This document shows positions 1 to 7,174 of a stretch of DNA of 18,862 nucleotides, one piece after another (the stretch's first letter is position 1; every line of letters starts with the position of its first letter). Position numbers and translations under genes: made by a program. This DNA comes from UMGS973 sp963609975 (GTDB lineage Bacteria > Bacillota > Clostridia > Peptostreptococcales > Anaerovoracaceae): NCBI GenBank assembly GCA_963609975.1, contig CAVDMD010000039.1, forward strand, positions 1 through 18,862. The letters run 5' to 3'. The notes below the pieces were generated by a model that was not told the origin of the DNA, did no database searches, and worked only from the letters and a program-made list of their open reading frames with translations.

Positions 1-48
<48 letters not shown>

Positions 49-76
49 ATTATGGACGTCAGCTTCATTTTGTCAA
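49..76 (-). promoter_or_regulatory. Sigma-A-like promoter facing the tetranucleotide tract
   Basis: On the minus strand a perfect -35 TTGACA (71-76) is followed after 16 nt by CATAAT (49-54), or after 17 nt by ATAATT (48-53). Transcription would run left out of the window, starting near base 41 in the AGAC repeat. The gene it serves is not in the window. Confidence 0.6.
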
Positions 77-112
77 GACCTTTCTGCAAAAAAACACTTC
101 TTTTTTTCTAAC

Positions 113-127
113 TGCGGAAATCCCGCA
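113..127. other. Small GC hairpin between two tandem promoters
   Basis: TGCGG (113-117) pairs with CCGCA (123-127) around a 5-nt loop. On the plus strand it is followed by CTG and a T5 run. On the minus strand an A-rich stretch and then a T7 run follow further on. It could be a weak terminator on either strand. No plus-strand gene is visible upstream that would need one, so its role is unclear. Confidence 0.3.
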
Positions 128-146
128 CTGTTTTTACTAATAGAAA

Positions 147-175
147 ATTATACAGGATAAACGCCGCTTTTTCAA
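147..175 (-). promoter_or_regulatory. Sigma-A-like promoter, leftward
   Basis: TTGAAA (170-175), 17-nt spacer, then a perfect TATAAT (147-152) on the minus strand. The predicted start is near base 140. It lies about 75 nt upstream of the TTGACA promoter at 49-76, so the gene beyond the left edge could have tandem promoters, or a short RNA could start here. Confidence 0.6.
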
Positions 176-224
176 TAGCCTGAAGATAATTTTTTTATAA
201 CTGGAATGAAAAATGCTTTTACCT

Positions 225-293
225 TTAGAATAAAGACATATTATCATAAACAGCTCCAACAAAGGAATCTAAGCAGTTTCCTACCTTAATCAC
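225..293 (-). pseudogene. Possible relic of the toxin partner gene (22 codons)
   Basis: A GTG-initiated reading frame of 22 codons begins inside the last stop codon of the antitoxin relic (the GTG overlaps that TGA), an arrangement typical of toxin-antitoxin pairs. The peptide starts VIKVGNCLDSFVGAVYDN and ends after SLF. A start resembling IKV-LD-- is seen in PIN-domain toxins, but the fragment is far too short to assign. It may be a chance frame; the overlap is the main reason to list it. Confidence 0.18.
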
Positions 294-463
294 TGTAATT
301 TCTCTATCAGCTCATATTCATCATAAAATCCCTGTCAGAGAGTCTGTAAGAAATGATGCGCTGCTCTGCCGTTTTTGAGAATAACAACCTCTCCTCCGTT
401 TTGTACAATCTGAAGATACTTGCCGAAATTGTTCTGAAATTCGGCTGCATTAACAGTATACAT
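290..463 (-). pseudogene. Decayed Phd/YefM-family antitoxin gene
   Basis: From ATG at 463 the minus strand encodes 42 residues, beginning MYTVNAAEFQNNFGKYLQ and continuing to VVILKNGR. This matches the DNA-binding N-terminal half of Phd/YefM antitoxins, where a (V/A)NA-EF--NFGKYL start and an ILKNGK segment are typical. After NGR the frame goes to AAHHFLQTL and stops at 335. In another frame the same DNA reads SFLTDSLTGIL, the segment expected later in such proteins. After a second frame change it reads YDEYELIEKLQ, ending at 290. The region between NGR and SFLTD is shortened, so the gene carries a deletion plus frameshifts. An AGGAG site (474-478) lies 10 nt before the ATG, so the 42-aa fragment could still be translated. 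Family call from recognised motifs; decay from the reading frames. Confidence 0.7.
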
Positions 464-496
464 ATAAGAACAGCTCCTTCCTGTTTGAATATAGAA

Positions 497-522
497 AAGA
501 CACCGGGGCTAACCGATGTCTT
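497..522 (-). terminator. Intrinsic terminator of the ribosomal protein operon
   Basis: A 10-bp stem (513-522 with 497-506, one G-U pair) with a 6-nt loop begins 14 nt after the rplQ stop codon. The 3' arm runs into CTTTTCTAT on the transcribed strand, a short U-tract. It closes the 31-gene operon. Confidence 0.8.
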
Positions 523-536
523 AAGTATAGATTTTG

Positions 537-878
537 TTAAACCAGCTCTACAAATACCACCTCAGCATTGTCACCCTGTCTAGGTCCAAGCTTGAGAATT
601 CTGGTGTATCCACCGTTTCTGTCTGCGTATTTAGGAGCTATATCTTCAAACAGCTTTGTTACAACGCTTTCATCAAATACATATCCAAGGACCTGTCTTC
701 TGGCATGTAAATCTCCACGCTTTGCTAAAGTAATCATTTTTTCAGCTATTCTTCTTGTTTCCTTAGCTCTGTCCTGTGTAGTCTGGATTCTGCCATACTT
801 GAAAAGGTCAGTTACTAGGTTTCTAAGCATGGATTTTCTGTGAGCTGAAGGTCTGCCCAGCTTCTTATATCCTGGCAT
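537..878 (-). CDS. rplQ: Large ribosomal subunit protein bL17
   Basis: 113 residues, the usual bacterial bL17 length. It begins MPGYKKLGRPSAHRKSML, the family signature, where the basic N-terminal domain contacts 23S rRNA near the polypeptide exit tunnel. The C-terminal part ends in AEVVFVELV, also typical. It is the last gene of the operon, 32 nt after rpoA, and is followed within 15 nt by a terminator hairpin. Its position after rpoA is the standard alpha-operon order. In many Clostridia ecfA genes follow; here they do not. Confidence 0.98.
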   Translation of the reverse strand: MPGYKKLGRPSAHRKSMLRNLVTDLFKYGRIQTTQDRAKETRRIAEKMITLAKRGDLHARRQVLGYVFDESVVTKLFEDIAPKYADRNGGYTRILKLGPRQGDNAEVVFVELV

Positions 879-910
879 AGCTTTTGTTCTCCTTTCCTGT
901 CTATTTCACG

Positions 911-1858
911 TTATTCTTCGTTAGGTTTCAATTCAAGACCTAATTCTTCTAGTTTGTGTTTTACTTCGTCTAAGGATTTCTTACCAAGGTTTCTAACCTT
1001 CATCATATCCTCTTCTGAACGCTGAGTAAGCTCTTCTACAGTATTGATAGCCGCTCTCTTGAGGCAGTTGAATGAACGAACCGAAAGCTCGAGTTCTTCA
1101 ATTGTCATTTCAAGAGCTTTTTCTTTCTGGCTTTCTTCTTTTTCGACCATGATTTCCATTGATTCTGTATCATCGGTAAGCTCTATAAACAGGTTCAGAT
1201 GCTCCTGCATTATTTTAGCTCCGATTGACACACCCTCTTCAGGTCTGATGGATCCGTCAGTCCAGATTTCAAGTATAAGCTTGTCATAGTCTGTAACCTG
1301 ACCTACTCTTGTGTTTTCAACCGTAAAGTTCACTTTTTTGACCGGCGTGAAGATTGAGTCAACAGGGATTACCGCAATTGGAGTATTCTCTGTTTTGTTC
1401 TGCTCTGCAGGAACATAGCCTCTGCCTCTTGCCAGATTGATTTCGATAACAAGCGATGCACCTTCTTCGAGTGTTGCAATGTGCAGATCCGGATTGAAGA
1501 TTTCCATATCAGCATCACCGATGATATCGGCAGCCGTTACTTCCTTAGGACCTATTGCATTGATCAGCACTCTCTTGGTGTTCTCACCGTTTAACCTTAC
1601 AGCGAGTTTTTTAAGGTTTAAGATTATTTCAGTAACATCTTCCTTCACTCCTGGTATGGTTGAGAATTCGTGAAGTATTCCGTCGATTTTAACTGATGTA
1701 ACTGCGGCTCCGGGAAGTGAGCTTAAGAATATTCTTCTAAGGCTGTTCCCCAAGGTAGTTCCATAACCTCTTTCGAGAGGTTCAACTATGAATTTACCAT
1801 AGTTGGGATCTTCATTTGAATATATACATTCAATTGTTGGTTTTTCGATTTCTATCAT
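911..1858 (-). CDS. rpoA: DNA-directed RNA polymerase subunit alpha
   Basis: 315 residues, full length. The N-terminal assembly and dimerisation domain (about 1-230) has the conserved LGNSLRRIFLSSLPG segment at 37-50. An acidic linker around 230-250 leads to the C-terminal domain (about 251-311). That domain has ELSVRSFNCLKRA, whose Arg261 matches the E. coli R265 DNA-contact residue, and NLGKKSLDE at 290-298. It nucleates RNA polymerase assembly and contacts UP elements and activators. It lies between rpsD and rplQ. The C-terminal domain could read the A-tracts upstream of the rpsJ promoter; that is inference. Confidence 0.99.
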   Translation of the reverse strand: MIEIEKPTIECIYSNEDPNYGKFIVEPLERGYGTTLGNSLRRIFLSSLPGAAVTSVKIDGILHEFSTIPGVKEDVTEIILNLKKLAVRLNGENTKRVLINAIGPKEVTAADIIGDADMEIFNPDLHIATLEEGASLVIEINLARGRGYVPAEQNKTENTPIAVIPVDSIFTPVKKVNFTVENTRVGQVTDYDKLILEIWTDGSIRPEEGVSIGAKIMQEHLNLFIELTDDTESMEIMVEKEESQKEKALEMTIEELELSVRSFNCLKRAAINTVEELTQRSEEDMMKVRNLGKKSLDEVKHKLEELGLELKPNEE

Positions 1859-1903
1859 TAAAAACCCTCCCTTTCATCCAAGATTCTAACTTCTTAAATC
1901 AGA

Positions 1904-2524
1904 TTACTTGGAGTATAATTCGACGATTAGATGCTCTGCAACAGGTGTGTCGATCTGATCTCTTGTAGGAAGTGATAAAATCCTGCCTTCAAGTTTCTCT
2001 GTATCAACGCTCATCCATGCAGGAACTGTTATAATCATATCTTTGATTTCCTTGAACTTAGGTGAGCTTGCGCTCTTGTCTTTAACCTTAACTACATCTC
2101 CGGCCTTTAATTCCATTGAAGGGATTGTGGCTTTTTTTCCGTTTACTGTGAAATGACCGTGAGTTACAAGCTGTCTTGCTTCTTTTCTTGAGGAAGCAAG
2201 GCCAAGTCTGAATACCACGTTGTCTAATCTTGTTTCAAGAAGAATTAACAGGTTTTCACCGGTAATTCCGGATTTCTTGGCAGCCTTGTCAAACAGATTT
2301 CTGAACTGGGTTTCCTGAAGTCCGTAAAATCTCTTTGTCTTCTGTTTTTCTCTTAACTGGTTACCATAGTCTGACTGTTTTTTTCTGCTCTGTCCATGCT
2401 GACCGGGAGCGTAATTTCTTCTTTCAAGTGCACATTTGCCACTATAGCATCTTTCACCTTTTAAGAACAGTTTCTGTCCTTCTCTTCTGCATAATTTGCA
2501 GTTAGCGTCTGTATATCTTGCCAT
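1904..2524 (-). CDS. rpsD: Small ribosomal subunit protein uS4, zinc-binding form
   Basis: 206 residues, normal length. Cys9, Cys12, Cys26 and Cys31 form the zinc knuckle of the C+ version. The S4 RNA-binding domain lies around 95-160, starting near LETRLDNVVFRLGLA. uS4 is a primary binder of 16S rRNA 5' domain. In other bacteria it is the translational repressor of the alpha operon (E. coli) or of its own gene (B. subtilis). Here the gene sits inside the operon, 20 nt after rpsK. If it autoregulates, the 123-nt rpmJ-rpsM spacer upstream is the natural candidate site (inference). Confidence 0.98.
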   Translation of the reverse strand: MARYTDANCKLCRREGQKLFLKGERCYSGKCALERRNYAPGQHGQSRKKQSDYGNQLREKQKTKRFYGLQETQFRNLFDKAAKKSGITGENLLILLETRLDNVVFRLGLASSRKEARQLVTHGHFTVNGKKATIPSMELKAGDVVKVKDKSASSPKFKEIKDMIITVPAWMSVDTEKLEGRILSLPTRDQIDTPVAEHLIVELYSK

Positions 2525-2544
2525 CTTAAATTACTCCTCCTTTC

Positions 2545-2943
2545 CTAGACTCTTCTTCTCTTCGGCGGTCTGCATCCGTTGTGCGGTATAGGTGTGATAT
2601 CTCTGATCATTGTGATATCAAGACCTGCAGTCTGAAGTGCTCTGATTGCAGCTTCTCTTCCGGATCCCGGACCTTTAACGTATACTTCAACTGTCTTCAA
2701 ACCATGTTCCATTGCAGCTTTTGCAGCAACCTCAGCAGCCTGCTGTGCAGCAAATGGTGTTGATTTTTTTGAACCCTTGAAGCCAAGTGAACCTGCACTT
2801 GACCATGATAATGCGTTGCCGCTCATATCTGTAAGAGTTACAAGAGTGTTATTAAAGGTAGCCTGAATATGAGCCTGGCCTTTTTCAACGTTCTTGCGCT
2901 CTTTTTTCTTTTTTCTAACTGCTTTTTTTACAGCTTTAGCCAT
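2545..2943 (-). CDS. rpsK: Small ribosomal subunit protein uS11
   Basis: 132 residues, close to the family's usual 129. The N-terminus is very basic (AKAVKKAVRKKKKERKNVE). It is followed by the S11 core with AHIQATFNNTLVTLTD and GSGREAAIRALQTAGLD, and ends in PHNGCRPPKRRRV. uS11 sits on the platform of the 30S subunit and helps shape the Shine-Dalgarno/mRNA exit region. The 14-nt gap after rpsM holds an AGGAGG-type site. No irregularities seen. Confidence 0.98.
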   Translation of the reverse strand: MAKAVKKAVRKKKKERKNVEKGQAHIQATFNNTLVTLTDMSGNALSWSSAGSLGFKGSKKSTPFAAQQAAEVAAKAAMEHGLKTVEVYVKGPGSGREAAIRALQTAGLDITMIRDITPIPHNGCRPPKRRRV

Positions 2944-2957
2944 ATCAATCTACCTCC

Positions 2958-3326
2958 TTACTTCTTCTTTCTTCCTACAGTTCTCTTAGGACCCTTACGG
3001 GTTCTTGCGTTAGTCTTGGTTTTCTGGCCTCTTACAGGAAGTCCTCTTCTGTGTCTGATGCCTCTGTAGCATCCGATTTCCATTAATCTCTTAATGTTCA
3101 GCGATACTTCTCTTCTGAGATCACCTTCTACAAGGTACTCCTCATCAATAATCTTTCTGATTTTACCGGCTTCCTCCTCTGTTAAATCCTTAACTCTTGT
3201 ATCAGGATTGATTCCGGCTTTTTCTAAGATCAATGTTGCTGTTGGTCTGCCGATTCCATAGATATAAGTCAGACCGATTTCTACTCTTTTTTCTCTGGGT
3301 AAGTCTACACCAGCAATACGAGCCAT
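2958..3326 (-). CDS. rpsM: Small ribosomal subunit protein uS13
   Basis: 122 residues, full length. It begins MARIAGVDLPREKRVEIGLT and contains the helix-two-turn-helix around IYGIGRPTATLILEKAGI. It ends with the basic tail GQKTKTNARTRKGPKRTVGRKKK, which reaches the P-site tRNA in the 30S head. It follows rpmJ after an unusually long 123-nt spacer with stem-loops (3349-3433), which is where a translational control element for the alpha part of the operon could lie. A longer overlapping frame at 3202-3438 is a shadow. Confidence 0.98.
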   Translation of the reverse strand: MARIAGVDLPREKRVEIGLTYIYGIGRPTATLILEKAGINPDTRVKDLTEEEAGKIRKIIDEEYLVEGDLRREVSLNIKRLMEIGCYRGIRHRRGLPVRGQKTKTNARTRKGPKRTVGRKKK

Positions 3327-3348
3327 ACTTTTCTCCTTCCCCCATCTT

Positions 3349-3433
3349 CCGTCGCCTTATCAGGGTGGCAATATAGACGGGATCACATAATATAAGTGGT
3401 GACTTCTGAGGCAGCAGCCCTGAACCTGCCGCC
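3349..3433 (-). promoter_or_regulatory. Structured rpmJ-rpsM spacer, candidate r-protein control element
   Basis: The spacer is 123 nt where neighbours have about 10-20. On the transcript an 8-bp stem (3426-3433 with 3410-3417, 8-nt loop, one G-U) comes first. A second hairpin follows: CCGTC (3376-3380) with GACGG (3349-3353), enclosing GCC/GGC (3367-3369 with 3354-3356). The second ends about 20 nt before the rpsM start and next to its GGAAGGAGA ribosome site. Neither stem has a U-tract, so translational control or RNA processing is more likely than termination. uS4 or uS13 binding is only inferred from location. Confidence 0.4.
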
Positions 3434-3449
3434 GTCACATAAAAACTGA

Positions 3450-3563
3450 TTAACCCTGTTTCTGCTTGTGCTTAGGATTTTCACAGATAACCATTACTTT
3501 TCCTTTTCTTTTGATAACTTTGCACTTTTCGCAGATAGGTTTTACGGAAGCTCTAACTTTCAT
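3450..3563 (-). CDS. rpmJ: Large ribosomal subunit protein bL36, zinc-binding form
   Basis: A 37-residue gene, the standard bL36 length. It begins [14 protein letters not shown] and ends NPKHKQKQG. Cys11, Cys14, Cys27 and His32 are the zinc ligands of the C+ paralogue. An AGGAGG site lies 8-9 nt before the ATG. It is placed between infA and rpsM, the standard order. bL36 binds 23S rRNA near the base of the L7/L12 stalk. The zinc form is usual in zinc-replete cells; no Zn-free paralogue is in this window. Confidence 0.97.
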
Positions 3564-3581
3564 TGTTTTATTCCTCCTGAT

Positions 3582-3800
3582 CTACTTATCCCTCCAAGTA
3601 ATTCTGCCTCTTGACAGGTCATAGGGTGAAAGCTCAACCTTAACTCTGTCTCCCGGAAGAATCCTTATGAAGTTCATTCTGATTTTTCCTGAAACGTGTG
3701 CAAGCACTTCGAAACCGTTGTCCAGCTTAACAACAAACATTGCGTTAGGCTGTGCGTCAACAACAGTACCTTCTGCTTCGATGACGTCTGTCTTCGCCAT
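3582..3800 (-). CDS. infA: Translation initiation factor IF-1
   Basis: 72 residues, exactly the usual length. One OB-fold: it begins MAKTDVIEAEGTVVDAQPNA and contains NGFEVLAHVSGKIRMNFIRI and LPGDRVKVELSPYDLSRGRI, the IF-1 signature. It binds the 30S A site during initiation. It lies 35 nt after map and 18 nt before rpmJ. Many Bacilli carry a small KOW/L14e-like gene between map and infA; there is none here. Confidence 0.98.
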   Translation of the reverse strand: MAKTDVIEAEGTVVDAQPNAMFVVKLDNGFEVLAHVSGKIRMNFIRILPGDRVKVELSPYDLSRGRITWRDK

Positions 3801-3835
3801 ATTCTACACTCCTTTTCCAGCTTGTGTTTATCAAG

Positions 3836-4582
3836 CTATAATGTAAGCAGCTGTGGCTCACCATCAGTTATAACGACAGTATTCTCATAATGAGCTGCCA
3901 GTTTGCCGTCAGCGGTAACAACAGTCCAGTTGTTGAGCAGAGTTTCAACCTCATAGGTTCCCTCTGCTATCATAGGTTCGATGGCAAATACCATACCTGC
4001 CGCAAGTCTGGGGCCTCTGCCCGCTCTGCCGTAGTTAGGTATCTGAGGGTCCTCATGCATTGCCCGGCCTACACCATGTCCTACAAAATCCCTTATTACC
4101 GAAAATCCTTCTCCTTCAGCTTTCATCTGAATAGCATTGGATATGTCTGAAAGTCTGTATCCGACTTTGCAGTATTCAAGGCCTGCAAAGAAGCTTGCCC
4201 TTGCCGCCTCTATGATTTTACGGGCAACAGGGCTTATCTGACCGATTCCGTAAGTTCTGGCTGCATCACTTACATAACCCTTGTGCGTTGAACCCACATC
4301 CACGCTGACTATGTCGCCTTCCTGTATAATCCGTTTTTTGCTTGGTATGCCGTGAACCACCTCTTCGTTGATCGACACGCAGGCGCTGGCGGGAAACCCG
4401 CCGTAGCCTTTGAATGTGGGAATCATATTGTGTTCCCTGATTGTTTTTTCAACGAATCTGTCCACGTCTTTTGTTGTCATTCCCGGCCTGATGAATGTTT
4501 CAAGCTCTTCGAGAATGTACTTTGTAACCTTACCGGATTCTCTCATTATTTCTATCTCTTCCGGTGATTTAATGATAATCAT
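3836..4582 (-). CDS. map: Methionine aminopeptidase, type I
   Basis: 248 residues, typical of type Ia MetAP. It removes initiator methionine from nascent proteins. The five metal ligands are present: Asp95 (VDVG), Asp106 (SDAART), His169 (VGHGVG), Glu202 (IEPM) and Glu233 (HYENT). The catalytic-site His78 (VVHGIP) and His176 (MHEDP) are also there. No N-terminal SH3/zinc extension. The start is only one nucleotide after the adk stop, and its AGGAG site lies within the last codons of adk, so the two are translationally coupled. Confidence 0.98.
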   Translation of the reverse strand: MIIIKSPEEIEIMRESGKVTKYILEELETFIRPGMTTKDVDRFVEKTIREHNMIPTFKGYGGFPASACVSINEEVVHGIPSKKRIIQEGDIVSVDVGSTHKGYVSDAARTYGIGQISPVARKIIEAARASFFAGLEYCKVGYRLSDISNAIQMKAEGEGFSVIRDFVGHGVGRAMHEDPQIPNYGRAGRGPRLAAGMVFAIEPMIAEGTYEVETLLNNWTVVTADGKLAAHYENTVVITDGEPQLLTL

Positions 4583-4583
4583 T

Positions 4584-5228
4584 TTATTCTCCTAAAGCTC
4601 TTACGATATCAGCAAATACGTTCTCCAGACCTGTTGCACCGTCTATATTTGCTATGCATCCGGCCTTTGTATAATAATCTACAAGAGGCTTTGTCTGGGA
4701 ATCATATACTGAAATTCTGTTTTCGGCAGTCTCTACTGTATCATCATCTCTCTGGAACAGCTCGCCTCCGCAATAGTCGCACACGCCTTCCTTTTGAGGA
4801 GGTATGTTTGTAACATGGAATGAAGCTCCGCATTTTTTGCAGACTCTTCTTCCTGTAAGTCTTGCGATAAGCTCTGCTTTTTCGACTTCGAGATTAATGA
4901 CAGTATCTATCCTGCTGCCGTTTGCTGACAGAAATTCGTCAAGCTTCTGAGCCTGAAAAACTGTTCTCGGAAATCCGTCAAGCAGAAATCCGTTTTTACA
5001 GTCATCTTTAAGAAGTCTGTCTGTAGCAATCTCAACTACAAGTTCGTCCGGAACCAGCTCACCTCTGTTCATATATTCCTGGGCTTTTTTTCCGAGCTCG
5101 GTTCCGTTCTTGATGTTTTCCCTGAATATATCGCCTGTCGATATGTGAGGTATGTGGTATTTGTCAACGATGTTTACCGCCTGCGTACCTTTACCTGCAC
5201 CCGGAGGCCCTAATAGTATAAGATTCAT
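4584..5228 (-). CDS. adk: Adenylate kinase, zinc-lid type
   Basis: 214 residues. It catalyses ATP + AMP to 2 ADP. P-loop GPPGAGKGT at 7-15; the AMP-binding region contains STGDIFRE at 30-37; FLLDGFPRT at 81-89 is the family signature. The LID domain (about 126-163) carries Cys130, Cys133, Cys150 and Cys153, the zinc-binding lid usual in Gram-positives. It sits 9 nt after secY and 1 nt before map, the common secY-adk-map order. Confidence 0.98.
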   Translation of the reverse strand: MNLILLGPPGAGKGTQAVNIVDKYHIPHISTGDIFRENIKNGTELGKKAQEYMNRGELVPDELVVEIATDRLLKDDCKNGFLLDGFPRTVFQAQKLDEFLSANGSRIDTVINLEVEKAELIARLTGRRVCKKCGASFHVTNIPPQKEGVCDYCGGELFQRDDDTVETAENRISVYDSQTKPLVDYYTKAGCIANIDGATGLENVFADIVRALGE

Positions 5229-5237
5229 TTTGTTCTC

Positions 5238-6518
5238 CTATTTCAAAAATCCCTGATAGTTTCTCATAACCATCTGATTTTCAAGCTGTTTCATTGTGTC
5301 AAGAGCAACACCGACTGCGATAAGAAGTGATGTTCCTCCGAACTTAAAGTCTATAGCTGTAAAGTTGCCTATGATCAACGGCATTATTGCAATTACAGCC
5401 AGGAAAATAGCTCCTGTGAAAGTGATTCTGTTCATTACTTTCTGTAAGTATTCAACAGTAGGTCTGCCCGGTCTTATTCCCGGTACGAATCCTCCGTTTG
5501 CCTTCATATTGTCTGCAACCTCCATAGGATTGAAGGTAACTGCAGTATAGAAGTAAGTGAAGAATATGATCAGTATAGCATAGAATATGCTGTAAACATA
5601 TACTCCCGGAGTACCGTTTGTTGAGAGCCATTTAGTCATAAACTCCGAAAATCCTGTGTTAGGCCAGAAGTAAACCAGTGTCTGCGGCAGCTGTAACAGC
5701 GACATACCGAAGATTACAGGAATAACTCCCGCCTGATTGACTTTTAGAGGAATATGTGTTGACTGTCCGCCATACATTTTTCTTCCTACAACTCTCTTTG
5801 CATACTGCACCGGGATTCTTCTCTGACCCTGCTGTATCTCGATAATAACCAGGATTACCAGTACAGCAAACGCAAGGAAGAGGAAAATACCAACCAGTGA
5901 AATTGCACCTGACTTATAATTTGAGTAAGCTGACATGATTGCGCTTGGTACTCTTGCAACAATGCCGCCAAAGATTATAAGGGAAATTCCGTTGCCTATG
6001 CCATGCTCGTTGATAAGCTCTCCAAGCCACATCAGGAATGCGGTTCCGGCTGAAAGCACGAATACCACAACTGTGATATGGAAGAAATCTGTGTTAAGCA
6101 GATACTGCTTGAATATACCCAGTGTCATTCCAATCGCCTGCACAAAAGCCAGTGCGACTGTCAGATATCTTGTATATCTGGCAATTTTTTTTCTTCCTTC
6201 AACGCCTTCCTTGGCAAGTCTTTCAAGAGCAGGTATTGCGATTGTAAGCAGCTGCAGTACAATCGATGCGGTAATATATGGTGTAATACTTAAAGCAAAT
6301 ATTGTAAGGTTACTGAAAGCACCACCTGAGAACAGGTCGAATAATTCAAACAGTCCTGAATCACCGTTGAATGCCTGATCCAGAATGTCTCTGTTAATTC
6401 CCGGCACAGGAATGTTAGAGCCTATTCTGAACACTACCAGCATCAGCAATGTGAATATTATCTTCTTTCTTATGTCAGGAATTTTCCATGCCTTGCCAAT
6501 AGTCTTTAGTACTTCCAT
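5238..6518 (-). CDS. secY: Preprotein translocase channel subunit SecY
   Basis: 426 residues with the ten hydrophobic membrane segments of SecY. It forms the protein-conducting channel with SecE/SecG and works with SecA. Visible signatures are the N-terminal RIGSNIPVPGI; FSGGAFSNLTIFALSITPYI (plug and TM2 region); the cytosolic loop with GQRRIPVQYAKR; and PGIRPGRPTVEYL before the last TM pair. It starts one nucleotide after the rplO stop, so translation is coupled to ribosomal protein synthesis. Length and order are ordinary. Confidence 0.99.
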   Translation of the reverse strand: MEVLKTIGKAWKIPDIRKKIIFTLLMLVVFRIGSNIPVPGINRDILDQAFNGDSGLFELFDLFSGGAFSNLTIFALSITPYITASIVLQLLTIAIPALERLAKEGVEGRKKIARYTRYLTVALAFVQAIGMTLGIFKQYLLNTDFFHITVVVFVLSAGTAFLMWLGELINEHGIGNGISLIIFGGIVARVPSAIMSAYSNYKSGAISLVGIFLFLAFAVLVILVIIEIQQGQRRIPVQYAKRVVGRKMYGGQSTHIPLKVNQAGVIPVIFGMSLLQLPQTLVYFWPNTGFSEFMTKWLSTNGTPGVYVYSIFYAILIIFFTYFYTAVTFNPMEVADNMKANGGFVPGIRPGRPTVEYLQKVMNRITFTGAIFLAVIAIMPLIIGNFTAIDFKFGGTSLLIAVGVALDTMKQLENQMVMRNYQGFLK

Positions 6519-6519
6519 A

Positions 6520-6960
6520 TTAGATTACCTCTACCTTTCCTCCGGCAGATTCTATTTTTTCAATTGCTGTTTTTGTGAACTTGTGAGCCTGAACAGTTAA
6601 ATTCTTTTCAAGCTTACCGTCGCCAAGAATCTTGATACCATCCTTTACCTGTTTAACCAATCCTGCTTCTTTGAGCATTTCAGGTGTAACAACTGTTCCT
6701 GCTTCAAATCTGTTCAAAGCATCGACATTGAGAACTGTGTATTCAGTTCCCCAGATGTTAGTGAAGCCTCTCTTTGGAAGTCTTCTGTAAAGCGGCATCT
6801 GGCCACCTTCAAATCCAAGTCTTACTCCGCCGCCGCTTCTTGAATTCTGACCGTTCATACCTCTGCCTGCAGTTGTACCGTTGCCTGTACCTGTACCGCG
6901 GCCTTTTCTTTTAGGGTTCTTTGTTGAACCGCCGGCAGCCTTTAACTCATGAAGTTTCAT
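6520..6960 (-). CDS. rplO: Large ribosomal subunit protein uL15
   Basis: 146 residues, usual length. It begins MKLHELKAAGGSTKNPKRKG, followed by a glycine- and arginine-rich extended N-terminal arm (about 10-60) that threads into 23S rRNA. A globular C-terminal domain ends in TAIEKIESAGGKVEVI. It lies 19 nt after rpmD and one nucleotide before secY. No irregularities seen. Confidence 0.98.
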   Translation of the reverse strand: MKLHELKAAGGSTKNPKRKGRGTGTGNGTTAGRGMNGQNSRSGGGVRLGFEGGQMPLYRRLPKRGFTNIWGTEYTVLNVDALNRFEAGTVVTPEMLKEAGLVKQVKDGIKILGDGKLEKNLTVQAHKFTKTAIEKIESAGGKVEVI

Positions 6961-6979
6961 ATCTTTTGCACCTCCATTC

Positions 6980-7162
6980 CTACAGTTCTTCTACAGTAAC
7001 AAGATGCGATACTTTATCAACAGCGCCACGAGTTACAGGGCTGTCAACCAATTCTACTGATGCGTGCATCTTTTTTAGTCCTAATGCTTCTACAACTTTT
7101 TTCTGTTTTGGGGAAGCACCAATAGTACTCTTTGTTAAAGTAACTTTAATCATCTTTGCCAT
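6980..7162 (-). CDS. rpmD: Large ribosomal subunit protein uL30
   Basis: 60 residues, the length of the short bacterial uL30. It begins MAKMIKVTLTKSTIGASPKQ and continues KVVEALGLKKMHASVELVDS, the L30 ferredoxin-like fold signature. Placed between rpsE and rplO as usual. The presence of rpmD is informative because some bacterial lineages have lost it. Confidence 0.97.
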   Translation of the reverse strand: MAKMIKVTLTKSTIGASPKQKKVVEALGLKKMHASVELVDSPVTRGAVDKVSHLVTVEEL

Positions 7163-7174
7163 TGTTCTTCCTCC

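Noticed and set aside
353..583. 76-codon plus-strand open frame near the left end
   Set aside because: It runs antisense through the antitoxin relic, the operon terminator and the end of rplQ, and resembles no family.
3202..3438. 78-codon minus-strand frame over the rpmJ-rpsM spacer
   Set aside because: Most of it overlaps rpsM in another frame; it has no recognisable domain, and the spacer looks like structured RNA instead.
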